A DNA stretch of 64,000 nt from Frigoribacterium sp. Leaf263 (lineage in GTDB: Bacteria; Actinomycetota; Actinomycetes; Actinomycetales; Microbacteriaceae), in the NCBI RefSeq assembly GCF_001422285.1, contig NZ_LMMO01000003.1, positions 263,297-327,296 on the forward strand. The letters run 5' to 3'. This document shows, piece after piece, positions 35,854 to 46,865 of this stretch (position 1 is the first letter of the stretch; the number at the start of each line of letters is the position of its first letter). Below the pieces are notes generated by a model that was not told the DNA's origin, ran no database searches, and saw nothing but the letters and a program-made list of their open reading frames with translations. The translations under genes and the position numbers were made by a program.

Positions 35854-36030
35854 TCAGTCGTCGTTGGCGGCGTCGACGACGTTGCCGATGGCGATGGCCG
35901 TCGTCGCCACCCAGGCGACGGCGGTAAGCAGCAGCCGCCAGTCGCGAGGACCGGCCGTGAGGCTCTTCAGGAGGCTGACGCCCGAGAAGATCGAGCTGAG
36001 GATGGCTCCGTTGAAAAGGAATTTGCGCAC
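35854..36030 (-). CDS. 58-aa small membrane protein
   Basis: A GTG start with GGGAG about 8 nt upstream opens 58 codons: M-R-K-F-L-F-N-G-A-I-L-S-S..., a helix at about 5-22, a GPRDW turn, and a second helix at about 32-50 before an acidic end (VVDAANDD). Codon bias is coding-like beyond the first few A+T-rich codons. It lies between the mscS terminator and the divergent permease at 36162. It resembles short two-helix actinobacterial membrane peptides but is not otherwise recognised. Confidence 0.6.
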   Translation of the reverse strand: MRKFLFNGAILSSIFSGVSLLKSLTAGPRDWRLLLTAVAWVATTAIAIGNVVDAANDD

Positions 36031-36161
36031 TGTTCGCTCCCGTGTTCGTTGTGATCACGCTATCCGCTGCGAGCAGCGCTGTCCGGAGGTCGGGCCGGCG
36101 GTTGTAGGTTGAGCTGCCCGCCGGTCGGACGGGCCGCCTCGTCGATCGCGAAGGAGTCCCT

Positions 36162-37316
36162 GTGCGCACAGCCGTGCTCGGCGCCGTGTTCCTCGCCGTG
36201 GGGCTCGTCGCGTTCCTGACGGGGGTCCTGACGGGCCCCGAGCTCGTGGTCCTCGTCGAGCGGGTCGCCCCGGTCCTCGGCTTCGTGGTCGCCCTGACGA
36301 TCGTCGCCGAGCTCGCGGCCGAGGCGGGGCTCTTCGCCTGGCTGGCGCGCACCTGCTCGCGGTTCGCCGGGGGGCGCGTCGTCGTGCTGTGGCTCCTGGT
36401 CGTCGTGCTGGCCGTCCTCTGCACGGTGTTCCTCTCGCTCGACACGACGGCCGTCCTGCTGACGCCCGTCGTCGTGCTCGTGGCGCGCCACGCCGGTCTG
36501 CCGGTGATGCCGTTCGCCCTGACGACGGTCTGGCTCGCCAACTGCGCGTCGATGCTCCTCCCGGTGTCGAATCTCACGAACCTGCTCGCCCTGGGTCAGC
36601 TCGGCTCGCCCGCTCCGCTCGCCTTCGCGGCGCTGGTCGCGCCCGCGGCGGCCGTCGGGATCGTCGTGCCCGTCGCGGCCATCGGCGTCCGATACCGCCG
36701 TCAGCTCGCCGGGCGGTTCGCGCCTCCCGAGCCCGACGAGGCTGACGACCCCGTGCTGTTCCGCGTCGCCGCCCTCGTCACGGCGCTGCTGGTGCCCGCC
36801 CTCGTGTCGGGCGTCGAGGTGTGGATCCCCGCGGCCGTCGCCGCGGCCGTCCTCGTCGTCGCGTTCGCCGTGCGCCGCCCGGCGGTCCTCAGACCGGGCA
36901 TGGTGCCGTGGAGCACGCTGCTGTTCGCCGGCGGTCTGTTCGTCGTCGTCGAGGCGGCGCACTCGCTCGGTCTCGCCGATCTGCTCGGCTCGGTCGTCGG
37001 GGGAGGGGACTCGCTGCCCGACCTGCTCCGACTCGCCGGGGGCGGGGCCGCGGCGGCCAACCTGGCGAACAACCTCCCGGCCTATCTGGCGCTCGAGCCC
37101 GTCGCCGGATCCCCGCTGCGTCTCGTGGCTCTGCTGATCGGGGTCAACATCGGCTGTCTCGTGACGCCATGGGCCTCGCTCGCCACGCTGCTCTGGCACT
37201 CGCGCCTGACGGCCATGGGCGTCGAGGTCTCGTGGCCGCGCGTCATCCTCGGCGGCCTCGCCGTGGCGGCCGTCGCGGTGCCGCTCGCCGTGCTGGCGCT
37301 GGTCGTCGTCCCCTAG
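36162..37316 (+). CDS. ArsB/SLC13-type anion permease
   Basis: A 384-aa transporter with about ten helices of the ion-transporter superfamily. Paired re-entrant loop motifs are S-L-D-T-T-A-V-L-L-T-P (about 91-101) and P-V-S-N-L-T-N-L (about 137-144), with A-N-L-A-N-N-L-P-A-Y (about 300-309) and N-I-G-C-L-V-T-P-W-A-S-L in the second half. This arrangement fits ArsB-like pumps. No arsR or arsC is adjacent, so arsenite as substrate is not established. GTG at 36162 has AAGGAG 5 nt upstream. Confidence 0.85.
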   Translation: MRTAVLGAVFLAVGLVAFLTGVLTGPELVVLVERVAPVLGFVVALTIVAELAAEAGLFAWLARTCSRFAGGRVVVLWLLVVVLAVLCTVFLSLDTTAVLLTPVVVLVARHAGLPVMPFALTTVWLANCASMLLPVSNLTNLLALGQLGSPAPLAFAALVAPAAAVGIVVPVAAIGVRYRRQLAGRFAPPEPDEADDPVLFRVAALVTALLVPALVSGVEVWIPAAVAAAVLVVAFAVRRPAVLRPGMVPWSTLLFAGGLFVVVEAAHSLGLADLLGSVVGGGDSLPDLLRLAGGGAAAANLANNLPAYLALEPVAGSPLRLVALLIGVNIGCLVTPWASLATLLWHSRLTAMGVEVSWPRVILGGLAVAAVAVPLAVLALVVVP

Positions 37317-37340
37317 CCCGGGGTCCCGGCGCGACGAGGG

Positions 37341-38396
37341 TCAGAGCCAGTCGCGCCGTCTGAACTGCCACCACAGGAGACCGCCGATCGCGACGATCAG
37401 CACGCACGACGTGATGAAGCCGGTCGTCGACTGGAACCCCGGGTACGGCACGTTCTGGCCGTAGAAGCCGGTGATGGCCGTCGGCACGGCGATGATGGCC
37501 GCCCAGCTGGTCACCTTCTTCATGATGAGGTTCATCCGGTTGGACTGCAGATTGAGGTTCGTGTCGAGGATCGTCGAGACGAGATCCCGGAGCGAGTCGT
37601 TCTGCTCGGCCACCCGCTGCACGTGGTCGTACACGTCGTGGAAGTAGGGCTGCATCTCGGAGTCCACCTGCTTGAGGTCCCTCCGCAGCAGGGTGTTGAG
37701 CACCTCGCGCATCGGGGACGCGACCCGGCGCAGCTGCACGAGGCTCTTGCGCAGGGCGAACGACCGCTTCTGCACGTCCACCGTGCGCGGGCGGGGGTCG
37801 AAGAGGTCGTCGGCTATGCCCTCGATCTCGTCGTCGAGGGCGTCCGTCGCCTCGAAGTGCCGGTCGACGATGCAGTCCAGCAGGCCCCACAGCAGGAAGG
37901 TCACGCCGTGCTCGGCGAGATCCGAGCTGTCGTCGAACACGCGCTCGAGTCGGGCCCGGTCGAACTCGGGGTGATGGATGGTCACGAGAGCCCGCTCCGT
38001 GACGAAGGCCTTCACCTCGCTGGTGGTCAGCACGCCGGTCCTCCGGTCGAAGCGCACGTCGTAGAGGGCGGTGAACAGGTGCCCCTCGTACCGGTCGATC
38101 TTGGGCCGCTGACCGTCCTGCAGGGCGTCCTCGACGGCGAGCTCGTGCAGCCCGAGCTCCTCCTCGAGCGCAGCGAGATCGGCGGCCGTGGGGTCGGTCA
38201 GGTCGACCCAGACGACGCAGCCGTCCTTCTCGAGATGATCGCTGACCTCGGCGAGAGTGAAGCCCTCCGAGATGAGGCGCCCTCCCCGGTAGGCGCGGGT
38301 CGAGACGGGAGCGCCGCTCGGCCCTCGGACCCGTCCGGCGGGGCCCTCCCCATCGCCGGGGTCGGGTTCGGTGCGCGCGGGGCGGGTGTCGGTCAT
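37341..38396 (-). CDS. corA: CorA-like divalent cation channel with GQN motif
   Basis: A 351-aa CorA-family channel: a large soluble N-terminal domain, a long stalk helix (about 215-290) and two C-terminal helices. The selectivity loop reads F-Y-G-Q-N-V-P-Y-P-G (near 310) instead of Y-G-M-N. Such GQN variants occur in actinobacterial paralogues, and the ion may not be magnesium. ATG at 38396 is preceded by TAGCAT at 7 nt. It is divergent from the fructosamine-kinase-like gene, 18 bp away, sharing the promoter region. Confidence 0.9.
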   Translation of the reverse strand: MTDTRPARTEPDPGDGEGPAGRVRGPSGAPVSTRAYRGGRLISEGFTLAEVSDHLEKDGCVVWVDLTDPTAADLAALEEELGLHELAVEDALQDGQRPKIDRYEGHLFTALYDVRFDRRTGVLTTSEVKAFVTERALVTIHHPEFDRARLERVFDDSSDLAEHGVTFLLWGLLDCIVDRHFEATDALDDEIEGIADDLFDPRPRTVDVQKRSFALRKSLVQLRRVASPMREVLNTLLRRDLKQVDSEMQPYFHDVYDHVQRVAEQNDSLRDLVSTILDTNLNLQSNRMNLIMKKVTSWAAIIAVPTAITGFYGQNVPYPGFQSTTGFITSCVLIVAIGGLLWWQFRRRDWL

Positions 38397-38403
38397 GAGG
38401 CGC

Positions 38404-38409
38404 ATGCTA
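38404..38409 (-). promoter_or_regulatory. -10 hexamer of leaderless promoter, corA
   Basis: TAGCAT on the minus strand, 7 nt before ATG at 38396. The plus-strand gene begins at 38415, so the two leaderless starts are packed into under 20 bp. Confidence 0.5.
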
Positions 38410-38414
38410 ATCCC

Positions 38415-39215
38415 GTGAGCCTCCATGCCAAGCAGCGCGTCGACGCCCCTCCCGGATTCTTCGAGGCCGAGGCGGCGGGCCTCGGCTGGCTGGCCGCGGC
38501 GGAGAGCCGAGGAGGCGCGCGCATCGTGGGCGTGCACGCGGTCTCCCCGGGTCGCATCGACCTCGAGGCCGTGTCGACCGCGCGTCCGACCGCGGAGGCC
38601 GCCCGGCGCTTCGGTGCGGCGCTCGCCGTGACCCACGCGACCGGCGCGGACGCCTTCGGTGCGCCTCCCGAGGGGTACGACGGTCCGTGCTTCATCGGCC
38701 GCCGACCGATGTCGGTGCGGCCGGCCCCGACCTGGGGTGCCTTCTCCGCCGAGCAGCGGGTGCTGCCCTACGCCGTCGCGGCGCTGGACGCGGGCAACCT
38801 CGACCGGTCGGGTCTCGACGTCGTCGAACGGGCCTGCGCGCTGCTCGCCGAGGGCGTGTTCGACGACGACGAGCCTCCGGCCCGGCTGCACGGCGACCTG
38901 TGGTCCGGCAACGTGCTCTTCGGCGACGGGGGAGTGGTGCTGATCGACCCGGCGGCGCACGGCGGGCACCGCGAGTCGGACCTCGCGATGCTCGCGCTCT
39001 TCGGCTGCCCGTTCCTCGACGACGTGCTCGGGGCCTACGACGAGCGCGCACCGCTGCGCGACGGATGGCGCGACCGGGTGGCCGTGCATCAGCTGCATCC
39101 CCTCGCCGTGCACGCGGCCGGTCACGGCCCCGGCTACGGCGCGGCGCTCGTCTCGGCGGCCGACGAGACCCTCCGGCTGGGGTACGACCTCCGGGGCGCC
39201 GCCCGGGCCCGCTGA
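38415..39215 (+). CDS. Fructosamine kinase family / aminoglycoside phosphotransferase-like protein
   Basis: A 266-aa kinase-fold protein. H-G-D-L-W-S-G-N-V-L-F (about 161-171) is the catalytic loop, and L-I-D-P-A-A-H-G-G-H-R-E-S-D-L-A-M-L is the metal-binding segment. Both are typical of fructosamine-3-kinase relatives that deglycate proteins. Shorter than usual (about 290) because the N-lobe is compact. GTG at 38415 is chosen because frames further upstream run through the corA gene on the other strand. Its stop overlaps the otsA -10. Confidence 0.86.
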   Translation: MSLHAKQRVDAPPGFFEAEAAGLGWLAAAESRGGARIVGVHAVSPGRIDLEAVSTARPTAEAARRFGAALAVTHATGADAFGAPPEGYDGPCFIGRRPMSVRPAPTWGAFSAEQRVLPYAVAALDAGNLDRSGLDVVERACALLAEGVFDDDEPPARLHGDLWSGNVLFGDGGVVLIDPAAHGGHRESDLAMLALFGCPFLDDVLGAYDERAPLRDGWRDRVAVHQLHPLAVHAAGHGPGYGAALVSAADETLRLGYDLRGAARAR

Positions 39216-39221
39216 TAATCT
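39216..39221 (+). promoter_or_regulatory. -10 hexamer of otsA
   Basis: TAATCT directly follows the upstream stop codon and predicts a leader of about 40 nt before ATG 39270. Confidence 0.5.
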
Positions 39222-39269
39222 GGCCGTCCCGCGCCCGTGCGGGTGATCCGACAGGAGCTGACCCACCTC

Positions 39270-40769
39270 ATGCCCGACCCCTCCGAACGTTACGGCTTCG
39301 TCGTCGTCTCCAACCGCCTCCCCGTCGACCGCGTGATCGCCGACGACGGCAGCGCCTCGTGGCAGCACTCGCCCGGCGGGCTCGTCACCGCCCTCGAGCC
39401 GGTCATGAAGGCCAACGACGGCGCCTGGGTCGGCTGGGCCGGGCAGCCCGATCTCGAGTTCGAGCCGTTCGACGACGACGGCATCTCGATCGTCCCGGTG
39501 CCGCTCAGCGCCGAAGAGGTGCAGCGGTACTACGAGGGGTTCAGCAACGACACGCTGTGGCCGCTCTACCACGACGTGATCGCCGCCCCCACGTACCACC
39601 GCGTCTGGTGGGAGGCCTACGTGCAGGTCAACCAGCGCTTCGCCGATCGCGCCGCCGAGATCACCGAGGAGGGCGGCACCATCTGGGTGCAGGACTACCA
39701 GCTCCAGCTCGTCCCGCGGATGCTCCGCGAGGCCCGCCCCGACCTCACGATCGGCTTCTTCAACCACATCCCCTTCCCCCCTCTCGGCATCTTCTCGCAG
39801 CTGCCGTGGCGCAAGCAGATCCTCGAGGGGCTGCTGGGCGCCGACGTCATCGGGTTCCAGCGCGCCGACGACGCCTCGAACTTCTCCCGCGCCGTCCGCC
39901 ACCTCCTCGGCTACGGCACGACGCGTCCCTACGTCGAGGTGCCCGTCGACGACGAGAGCGCATCGGTCTCGAAGCGCGGCAAGAAGGTGCGCCGTGTGCT
40001 GGCCAAGCACTTCCCCATCTCGATCGACGCGGCGAGCTACGAGGAGCTGGCGGCGCGCCCCGACATCCAGGCCCGGGCGCGCGAGATCCGAGAGGGCCTC
40101 GGCAACCCCAAGACCGTCATGCTCGGCGTCGACCGTCTCGACTACACCAAGGGCATCCGCCACCGCATGAAGGCGTTCGGCGAGCTGCTGGCCGACGGTC
40201 GTCTCAGCGTCGAGGACGCCACGCTCGTGCAGGTCGCCAGCCCGAGCCGCGAACGCGTCGAGACGTACAAGCAGCTCCGCGACGAGATCGAGCTCACGGT
40301 CGGACGCGTGAACGGCGACTACGCGACCATGAGCCACACGGCCATCAGCTACCACCACCACGGCTACCCCCGCGAAGAGATGGTCGCGCTGTACCTCGCC
40401 GCCGACGTGATGCTGGTCACCGCGCTCCGCGACGGCATGAACCTCGTCGCGAAAGAGTACGTCGCGGTCCGCCGCGACAACGACGGCGTGCTCGTGCTCA
40501 GCGAGTTCGCGGGCGCCGCCGACGAGCTCAAGACGGCCCTGCTGATCAACCCGCACGACATCGGCGGGTTGAAGAACACCATCATGAGGGCGATCGAGAT
40601 GCCGCGGAGGGACCGCACGACGCGCATGCGTGCCCTGCGTCGGCGAGTGCTCGACAACGACGTGGCCAAGTGGTCGGCGTCGTTCCTCCAGGCGCTCGAG
40701 AACGTGCGACCCGGGCAGCAGATCACCCCCGCGGACACCGAGACCACCGACGAGAGCGAAGCCGAATGA
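39270..40769 (+). CDS. otsA: Trehalose-6-phosphate synthase
   Basis: A 499-aa GT20 enzyme that makes trehalose-6-phosphate from a nucleotide-glucose and glucose-6-phosphate. V-V-S-N-R-L-P-V and the G-G-L loop (N-terminus), W-V-Q-D-Y-Q-L-Q-L-V (about 137-147), G-V-D-R-L-D-Y-T-K-G and the R-D-G-M-N-L-V-A-K-E-Y donor site are intact. ATG at 39270 (M-P-D-P-S) is preferred; an AGGAG lies 12 nt upstream and a GTG 11 codons earlier is possible. The stop overlaps otsB by ATGA. Trehalose serves as an osmolyte and stress protectant. Confidence 0.95.
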   Translation: MPDPSERYGFVVVSNRLPVDRVIADDGSASWQHSPGGLVTALEPVMKANDGAWVGWAGQPDLEFEPFDDDGISIVPVPLSAEEVQRYYEGFSNDTLWPLYHDVIAAPTYHRVWWEAYVQVNQRFADRAAEITEEGGTIWVQDYQLQLVPRMLREARPDLTIGFFNHIPFPPLGIFSQLPWRKQILEGLLGADVIGFQRADDASNFSRAVRHLLGYGTTRPYVEVPVDDESASVSKRGKKVRRVLAKHFPISIDAASYEELAARPDIQARAREIREGLGNPKTVMLGVDRLDYTKGIRHRMKAFGELLADGRLSVEDATLVQVASPSRERVETYKQLRDEIELTVGRVNGDYATMSHTAISYHHHGYPREEMVALYLAADVMLVTALRDGMNLVAKEYVAVRRDNDGVLVLSEFAGAADELKTALLINPHDIGGLKNTIMRAIEMPRRDRTTRMRALRRRVLDNDVAKWSASFLQALENVRPGQQITPADTETTDESEAE

Positions 40770-41545
40770 CCTCAGACGACCCCCGCGCCCTGTCCGACGC
40801 CCTCGGACGCCTCGCGACGACCCCGCGCCTCCTCGTGGCCCTCGACTTCGACGGCACGCTGGCGCCCGAGGTCGACGCTCCGATGGCCGCCCGCGCTCTG
40901 CCCGAGGCCCTGACGGCGATCGCCCGGCTGTCGGCGGCCGAGGCCACGACCGTGGCCCTGGTCTCGGGGCGCGACCTGGCGTCGCTGAGCGAGATCAGCG
41001 AGACGGCCGACGAGGTCCTCCTGGTCGGCTCGCACGGCGTGGAGCTCCGCATGGCGGGCCACGAGACGAGTCTCACCGACGACGAGGCGGCCGCTCGTGC
41101 GCGCCTCTCCGAGGTGGTCCACGCGGCCGCCGAGGGCCACGACGGCGTCTTCGTCGAAGAGAAGCCCGCGGGTCTGGCGCTGCACACGCGCCTCGCCGAC
41201 GCCACGACGACCGAGACGGTCCTGTCGGAGGCGCGGCGCACCGTCGGCGCCCTCGAGGGCATCCACGAGCGAACCGGCAAGAACGTCCTCGAGTTCGCCG
41301 TCAGAGCCACGGGCAAGAACGACGGCATCGACCGCCTCCGCGAGATCGTCGGCGCCACGGGCGTCCTCTACGCCGGCGACGACGTGACCGACGAGGACGG
41401 CTTCGCCGCCCTCGGCGAGGGCGACCTGGCGGTCAAGGTCGGTCCGGGCGAGTCGGTGGCCGGTCACCGCGTGGCCGACCCGGCGGCGATCGCGCGCCTC
41501 CTCGGCGAGCTGGCCGATCTGCGGGAGCACCTGGGGCATTCCTGA
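40766..41545 (+). CDS. otsB: Trehalose-6-phosphate phosphatase
   Basis: A 259-aa HAD phosphatase. Motif I is D-F-D-G-T with nucleophile D27 and acid D29. V-S-G-R (motif II region), a Lys in G-K-N and the D-D-V-T-D-E-D-G-F motif IV complete the site. It dephosphorylates the OtsA product to trehalose. Coupled to otsA through ATGA. Two reverse AGGAGGCGCG copies lie in the gene at R-L-L codons. Confidence 0.95.
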   Translation: MTSDDPRALSDALGRLATTPRLLVALDFDGTLAPEVDAPMAARALPEALTAIARLSAAEATTVALVSGRDLASLSEISETADEVLLVGSHGVELRMAGHETSLTDDEAAARARLSEVVHAAAEGHDGVFVEEKPAGLALHTRLADATTTETVLSEARRTVGALEGIHERTGKNVLEFAVRATGKNDGIDRLREIVGATGVLYAGDDVTDEDGFAALGEGDLAVKVGPGESVAGHRVADPAAIARLLGELADLREHLGHS

Positions 41546-41602
41546 CGGAGCATGTGTCCCGGGGCGTCTGACCGATCTGGGCCTTCCCAGGCGACTGCAA
41601 GG

Positions 41603-41608
41603 TAGTCT
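41603..41608 (+). promoter_or_regulatory. -10 hexamer of the Mrp antiporter operon
   Basis: TAGTCT predicts a start near 41615 and a leader of about 65 nt before the GTG at 41681, which has GGAGGT 4 nt upstream. Confidence 0.55.
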
Positions 41609-41680
41609 GGACCCTCCGCCCGACTCCCCGCGCCCGCTCATCCGATCGGCAGACGAGGTCGCCAGCCGACGGAGGTCCTC

Positions 41681-44600
41681 GTGATCGCAGCCCTGACAGC
41701 GTTCGCCGTTGCGGCCGTGATCGTGGCCGCGGTCGGCCGGCGGATCGGCGTCTCGCTCTTCCTCTGGGCGTCGCTCGTCCCGTTCGCGGTCTTCGTCTTC
41801 ACGGCCCTGCAGGGGCCAGCCGTCCTCTCGGGTGAGATCCCCGAAGAGACGGTGCCGTGGATCCCGCAGCTCGCCATCTCGCTCACCCTGCGCATGGACG
41901 TCCTGGCCTGGGTGCTCTCGCTCGTGGTCACCGGCGTGGGTGGTCTCGTGCTCGTCTACTGCGCGCGCTACTTCCGCGACGACGAGACCGGACTCGCCCG
42001 CTTCGCCGCCGTCCTGGTGGCCTTCGCCGGTGCGATGTACGGTCTCGTCACCAGCGACGACGTCTTCGTCCTGTTCGTCTTCTGGGAGGCCACGAGCGTC
42101 TTCTCGTACCTCCTGATCGGCCACTACACGTCGAAGCAGGCGAGCCGCGGCGCGGCCCTGCAGGCGCTGATCGTCACCACGGCCGGCGGACTCGCCATGC
42201 TGGTCGGACTCGTCATCCTCTCCGTGCAGGGCGGGACGAGCTCGCTCTCCGAGCTGGTGGCGGACCCGCCCGCCGGCACGGCGGTCACCGTCGCCGTGAT
42301 CCTGGTCCTCGTGGGGGCCCTCTCGAAGTCCGCTCTCGTCCCGTTCCACTTCTGGCTGCCGGCGGCGATGGCCGCGCCGACCCCGGTCAGCGCCTATCTG
42401 CATGCGGCCGCGATGGTCAAGGCCGGCATCTACCTCGTCGCCCGTCTCGCGCCGGGCTATCACGACTCTCCCGGCTGGCAGGAGGTCATCGTCACGGTCG
42501 GCGTCGTCACGATGATCCTCGGCGGCTACCGGGCGCTGCGCCAGCACGACCTCAAGCTGGTGCTGGCCTACGGCACGGTCAGCCAGCTCGGCTTCCTGGT
42601 GATCGTGGTCGGCTTCGGCACCCGCGACGCCGCTCTCGCGGGGCTCGCCCTGCTCGTCGCGCACGCCCTCTTCAAGTCCACGCTGTTCCTCGTGGTCGGG
42701 GTCATCGACCACCGCACGGGCACCCGGGATCTCCGCCGACTGAGCGGGTTGGGCCGGCAGACGCCGGTGCTGCTCGTCGTGACGGTGCTGGCCCTCGCCT
42801 CGATGGCGGGCGTGCCGCCGCTCTTCGGCTTCGTGGCCAAAGAGGCGGTGCTCACCTCGCTGCTGCACGACGCCGAGACCGGCTCGGTCTGGGGTCTCGT
42901 CGCGCTGGTGGGCGTGGTCGTCGGATCGATCCTCACGACCGCCTACAGCCTCCGCTTCCTCTGGGGGGCCTTCGCGCGCAAGAAGGGCGTCGAGCCGGTC
43001 GAGTTCGTCCGCGAGCACATCGACTTCCTGCTGGCCCCGGTCATCCTCTCCCTCGCCGGTCTCGTCCTCGGTCTCGCAGCGCACCCGATCGATCCCGTCT
43101 TCGCCCTCTACGCCGACACCCTGCCGGCCGGCGGCGGCGACCACGAGCCGTACTACCTCGCCCTCTGGCACGGGCTCGAGCCCGCACTCGGGCTCACCGT
43201 CGTCTCCCTCGGCGTCGGAGCCCTGCTCTTCTGGCAGCGCGAGCGGGTCAGCGCTCTGCAGAAGGCGGTCTCGTTCCTGCCCCGCGCCTCCGACGGCTAT
43301 GTGGCGATCATGGCCGGCATCGACCGGACGGCGTCACGCACGACGGCGACGACGCAGCGTGGATCCCTGCCGTTCTACCTCGCGACCATCCTCGTCGTGT
43401 TCATCGCGTCGTCCATCGTCACGCTGTCGCTCAACCGCAGCTGGCCGAGCACGGCGGTGCTCTTCGACTACCCGGCCCAGCTCGCCATCGGCACCCTCAT
43501 GATCATGGGCGCCATCGCGGCGGCGCTGTCGAACAAGCGCTTCCAGGCCGTCGTGCTCGTCGGGGTCACCGGTTACGGCATGGCCGCGCTCTTCGCGCTG
43601 CACGGCGCCCCCGACCTCGCGCTGACCCAGGCACTCATCGAGACCATCACCCTGATCGCCTTCGTGCTCGTGCTCCGGCGCCTGCCGGCCCGGCTCGGCG
43701 ACCGCAACGGCCGGACGCACACCGTCGCCCGCGCCGTCATCGGCATCGCCGTGGGGTCGGTCATGGCGGCCATCGCCGTCGTCGCGCTCGGCGCCCGGCC
43801 CGGGGCGACCATCTCGGGCGCCTTCCCGTCGCTGGCGGTCGACGGCGGTCACGGCAAGAACGTCGTCAACGTCACGCTCGTCGACATCCGCGGCTGGGAC
43901 ACCATGGGCGAGATCGCCGTGCTGATCGTCGCCGCGACCGGGGTCGCGAGCCTCGTCTTCATCACGTCGCGGGCCGACATCCTGCCGCGTCCCGAGAGGC
44001 GGACCCGGGCGCAGCGGTTCCTCGCACGGGTCCGTCCCCTGCGTGAGCCGGCTCCGGTCGTCCCCGACGGCGGATCCGCCGTGCAGATCGGCGACAGCGC
44101 CGAGGGCGACCGCCGCGCCTGGCTCCTGGCGGGCCGCAAGATCGCGCCGCAGAACCGGTCGATCCTCCTCGAGGTGGTCGTGCGGCTGATCTTCCACGCC
44201 ATCATCGTCGTGTCGGTCTACCTGCTCTTCGCCGGTCACAACACCCCGGGCGGCGGGTTCGCGGGTGGTCTCGTCGCGGGGTTCGCGTTCGTGGCGCGCT
44301 ACCTCGCCGGGGGCCGGTACGAGCTCGGCGCCGCAGCACCCCTCGACGCGGGCAAGCTGCTCGGCGCCGGTCTCCTGACCGTGACGGCCACGGCGCTCGT
44401 CCCGCTGTTCTTCGGCGTCGACGCACTGACGTCGACCTGGGTCGAGGGCGAGGTCCCCGTGCTCGGGCACCTCGAGTTCGTCACCTCGACCTTCTTCGAC
44501 ATCGGCGTGTACCTCGTCGTGGTCGGGCTGGTGCTCGACGTGCTCCGGAGTCTCGGGGCCGAGGTCGACCGTCAGGAAGAAGAGGACGACACGGGGTCGT

Positions 44601-44695
44601 CCGTCCCGCAGCACGACGCCGGAGGCGAGGGCGGGAGCGAGACCATCCCGGTCGCGACATCCGGGCCGACCACGAACGAGGGAGGCCGCGCATGA
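41681..44695 (+). CDS. mrpA: Na+/H+ antiporter subunit A fused to subunit B
   Basis: A 1004-aa protein. Residues 1-770 form the NuoL/MrpA proton-channel unit with about 20 helices, including the F-W-E-A-T-S-V-F-S-Y-L-L-I-G-H and P-F-H-F-W-L-P-A-A-M-A-A-P-T-P-V-S-A-Y-L-H-A motifs. After a charged linker, residues about 825-955 are a MrpB domain (L-F-A-G-H-N-T-P-G-G-G-F-A-G-G-L). Subunits A and B are separate genes in Bacillus and fused in many Actinobacteria. The tail (960-1004) is disordered and acidic. It starts a six-gene operon with four-base overlaps throughout, exchanging cytoplasmic Na+ for external protons. Confidence 0.95.
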   Translation: MIAALTAFAVAAVIVAAVGRRIGVSLFLWASLVPFAVFVFTALQGPAVLSGEIPEETVPWIPQLAISLTLRMDVLAWVLSLVVTGVGGLVLVYCARYFRDDETGLARFAAVLVAFAGAMYGLVTSDDVFVLFVFWEATSVFSYLLIGHYTSKQASRGAALQALIVTTAGGLAMLVGLVILSVQGGTSSLSELVADPPAGTAVTVAVILVLVGALSKSALVPFHFWLPAAMAAPTPVSAYLHAAAMVKAGIYLVARLAPGYHDSPGWQEVIVTVGVVTMILGGYRALRQHDLKLVLAYGTVSQLGFLVIVVGFGTRDAALAGLALLVAHALFKSTLFLVVGVIDHRTGTRDLRRLSGLGRQTPVLLVVTVLALASMAGVPPLFGFVAKEAVLTSLLHDAETGSVWGLVALVGVVVGSILTTAYSLRFLWGAFARKKGVEPVEFVREHIDFLLAPVILSLAGLVLGLAAHPIDPVFALYADTLPAGGGDHEPYYLALWHGLEPALGLTVVSLGVGALLFWQRERVSALQKAVSFLPRASDGYVAIMAGIDRTASRTTATTQRGSLPFYLATILVVFIASSIVTLSLNRSWPSTAVLFDYPAQLAIGTLMIMGAIAAALSNKRFQAVVLVGVTGYGMAALFALHGAPDLALTQALIETITLIAFVLVLRRLPARLGDRNGRTHTVARAVIGIAVGSVMAAIAVVALGARPGATISGAFPSLAVDGGHGKNVVNVTLVDIRGWDTMGEIAVLIVAATGVASLVFITSRADILPRPERRTRAQRFLARVRPLREPAPVVPDGGSAVQIGDSAEGDRRAWLLAGRKIAPQNRSILLEVVVRLIFHAIIVVSVYLLFAGHNTPGGGFAGGLVAGFAFVARYLAGGRYELGAAAPLDAGKLLGAGLLTVTATALVPLFFGVDALTSTWVEGEVPVLGHLEFVTSTFFDIGVYLVVVGLVLDVLRSLGAEVDRQEEEDDTGSSVPQHDAGGEGGSETIPVATSGPTTNEGGRA

Positions 44696-45233
44696 GCGTA
44701 TCGCTCGTCCTGATCGTCGTCATGGCGGCTCTCTACGCGTGCGGGGTGTTCCTCCTGCTCGAGCGCAGCATGACCCGTGTGCTGCTGGGGTTCCTCCTCG
44801 TCGGCAACGCGACCAACATCCTGATCCTGATCATGTCGGGTCGACGCGGGGCCGCCCCGATCGTCGACGGGCAGGCACCGCCGGTCGACTTCGCCGACCC
44901 GCTGCCGCAGGCCTTCGTGCTCACCGCCATCGTGATCACGTTCGGGATCTCGGCGTTCATGCTCGCGCTCATCTACCGCTCCTGGCGCCTGGCCCAGGCC
45001 GACACGGTGTCGGACGACGTCGAGGACCTCGAGATCGGCCGGCGCGGAGTGCCCGCCGAAGAAGAGGACTCGCAAGGCGACGGCGACGACGAGTCGGGTG
45101 GAGAGAGCGAGTTCGGCGATCGGGCCGAGGCGGCGGTGCCCGCCGATGCGACGCACCGGGTCGCGCCCGACGACCCGGGCGCTCCCGCCTCCGCCCGCCC
45201 CCGAAGCACACCGACCGACGAGAGCGAGAACGC

Positions 45234-45237
<4 letters not shown>
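44692..45237 (+). CDS. mrpC: Na+/H+ antiporter subunit C
   Basis: A 181-aa NuoK-like subunit. Three helices occupy about 1-105 with the G-N-A-T-N-I-L-I-L-I and P-L-P-Q-A-F-V-L-T-A-I-V-I motifs. An unusual acidic hydrophilic tail of about 70 residues follows; typical MrpC is about 115 aa. ATGA overlap with mrpA and mrpD. Confidence 0.94.
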
Positions 45238-46861
<1,624 letters not shown>

Positions 46862-46865
<4 letters not shown>

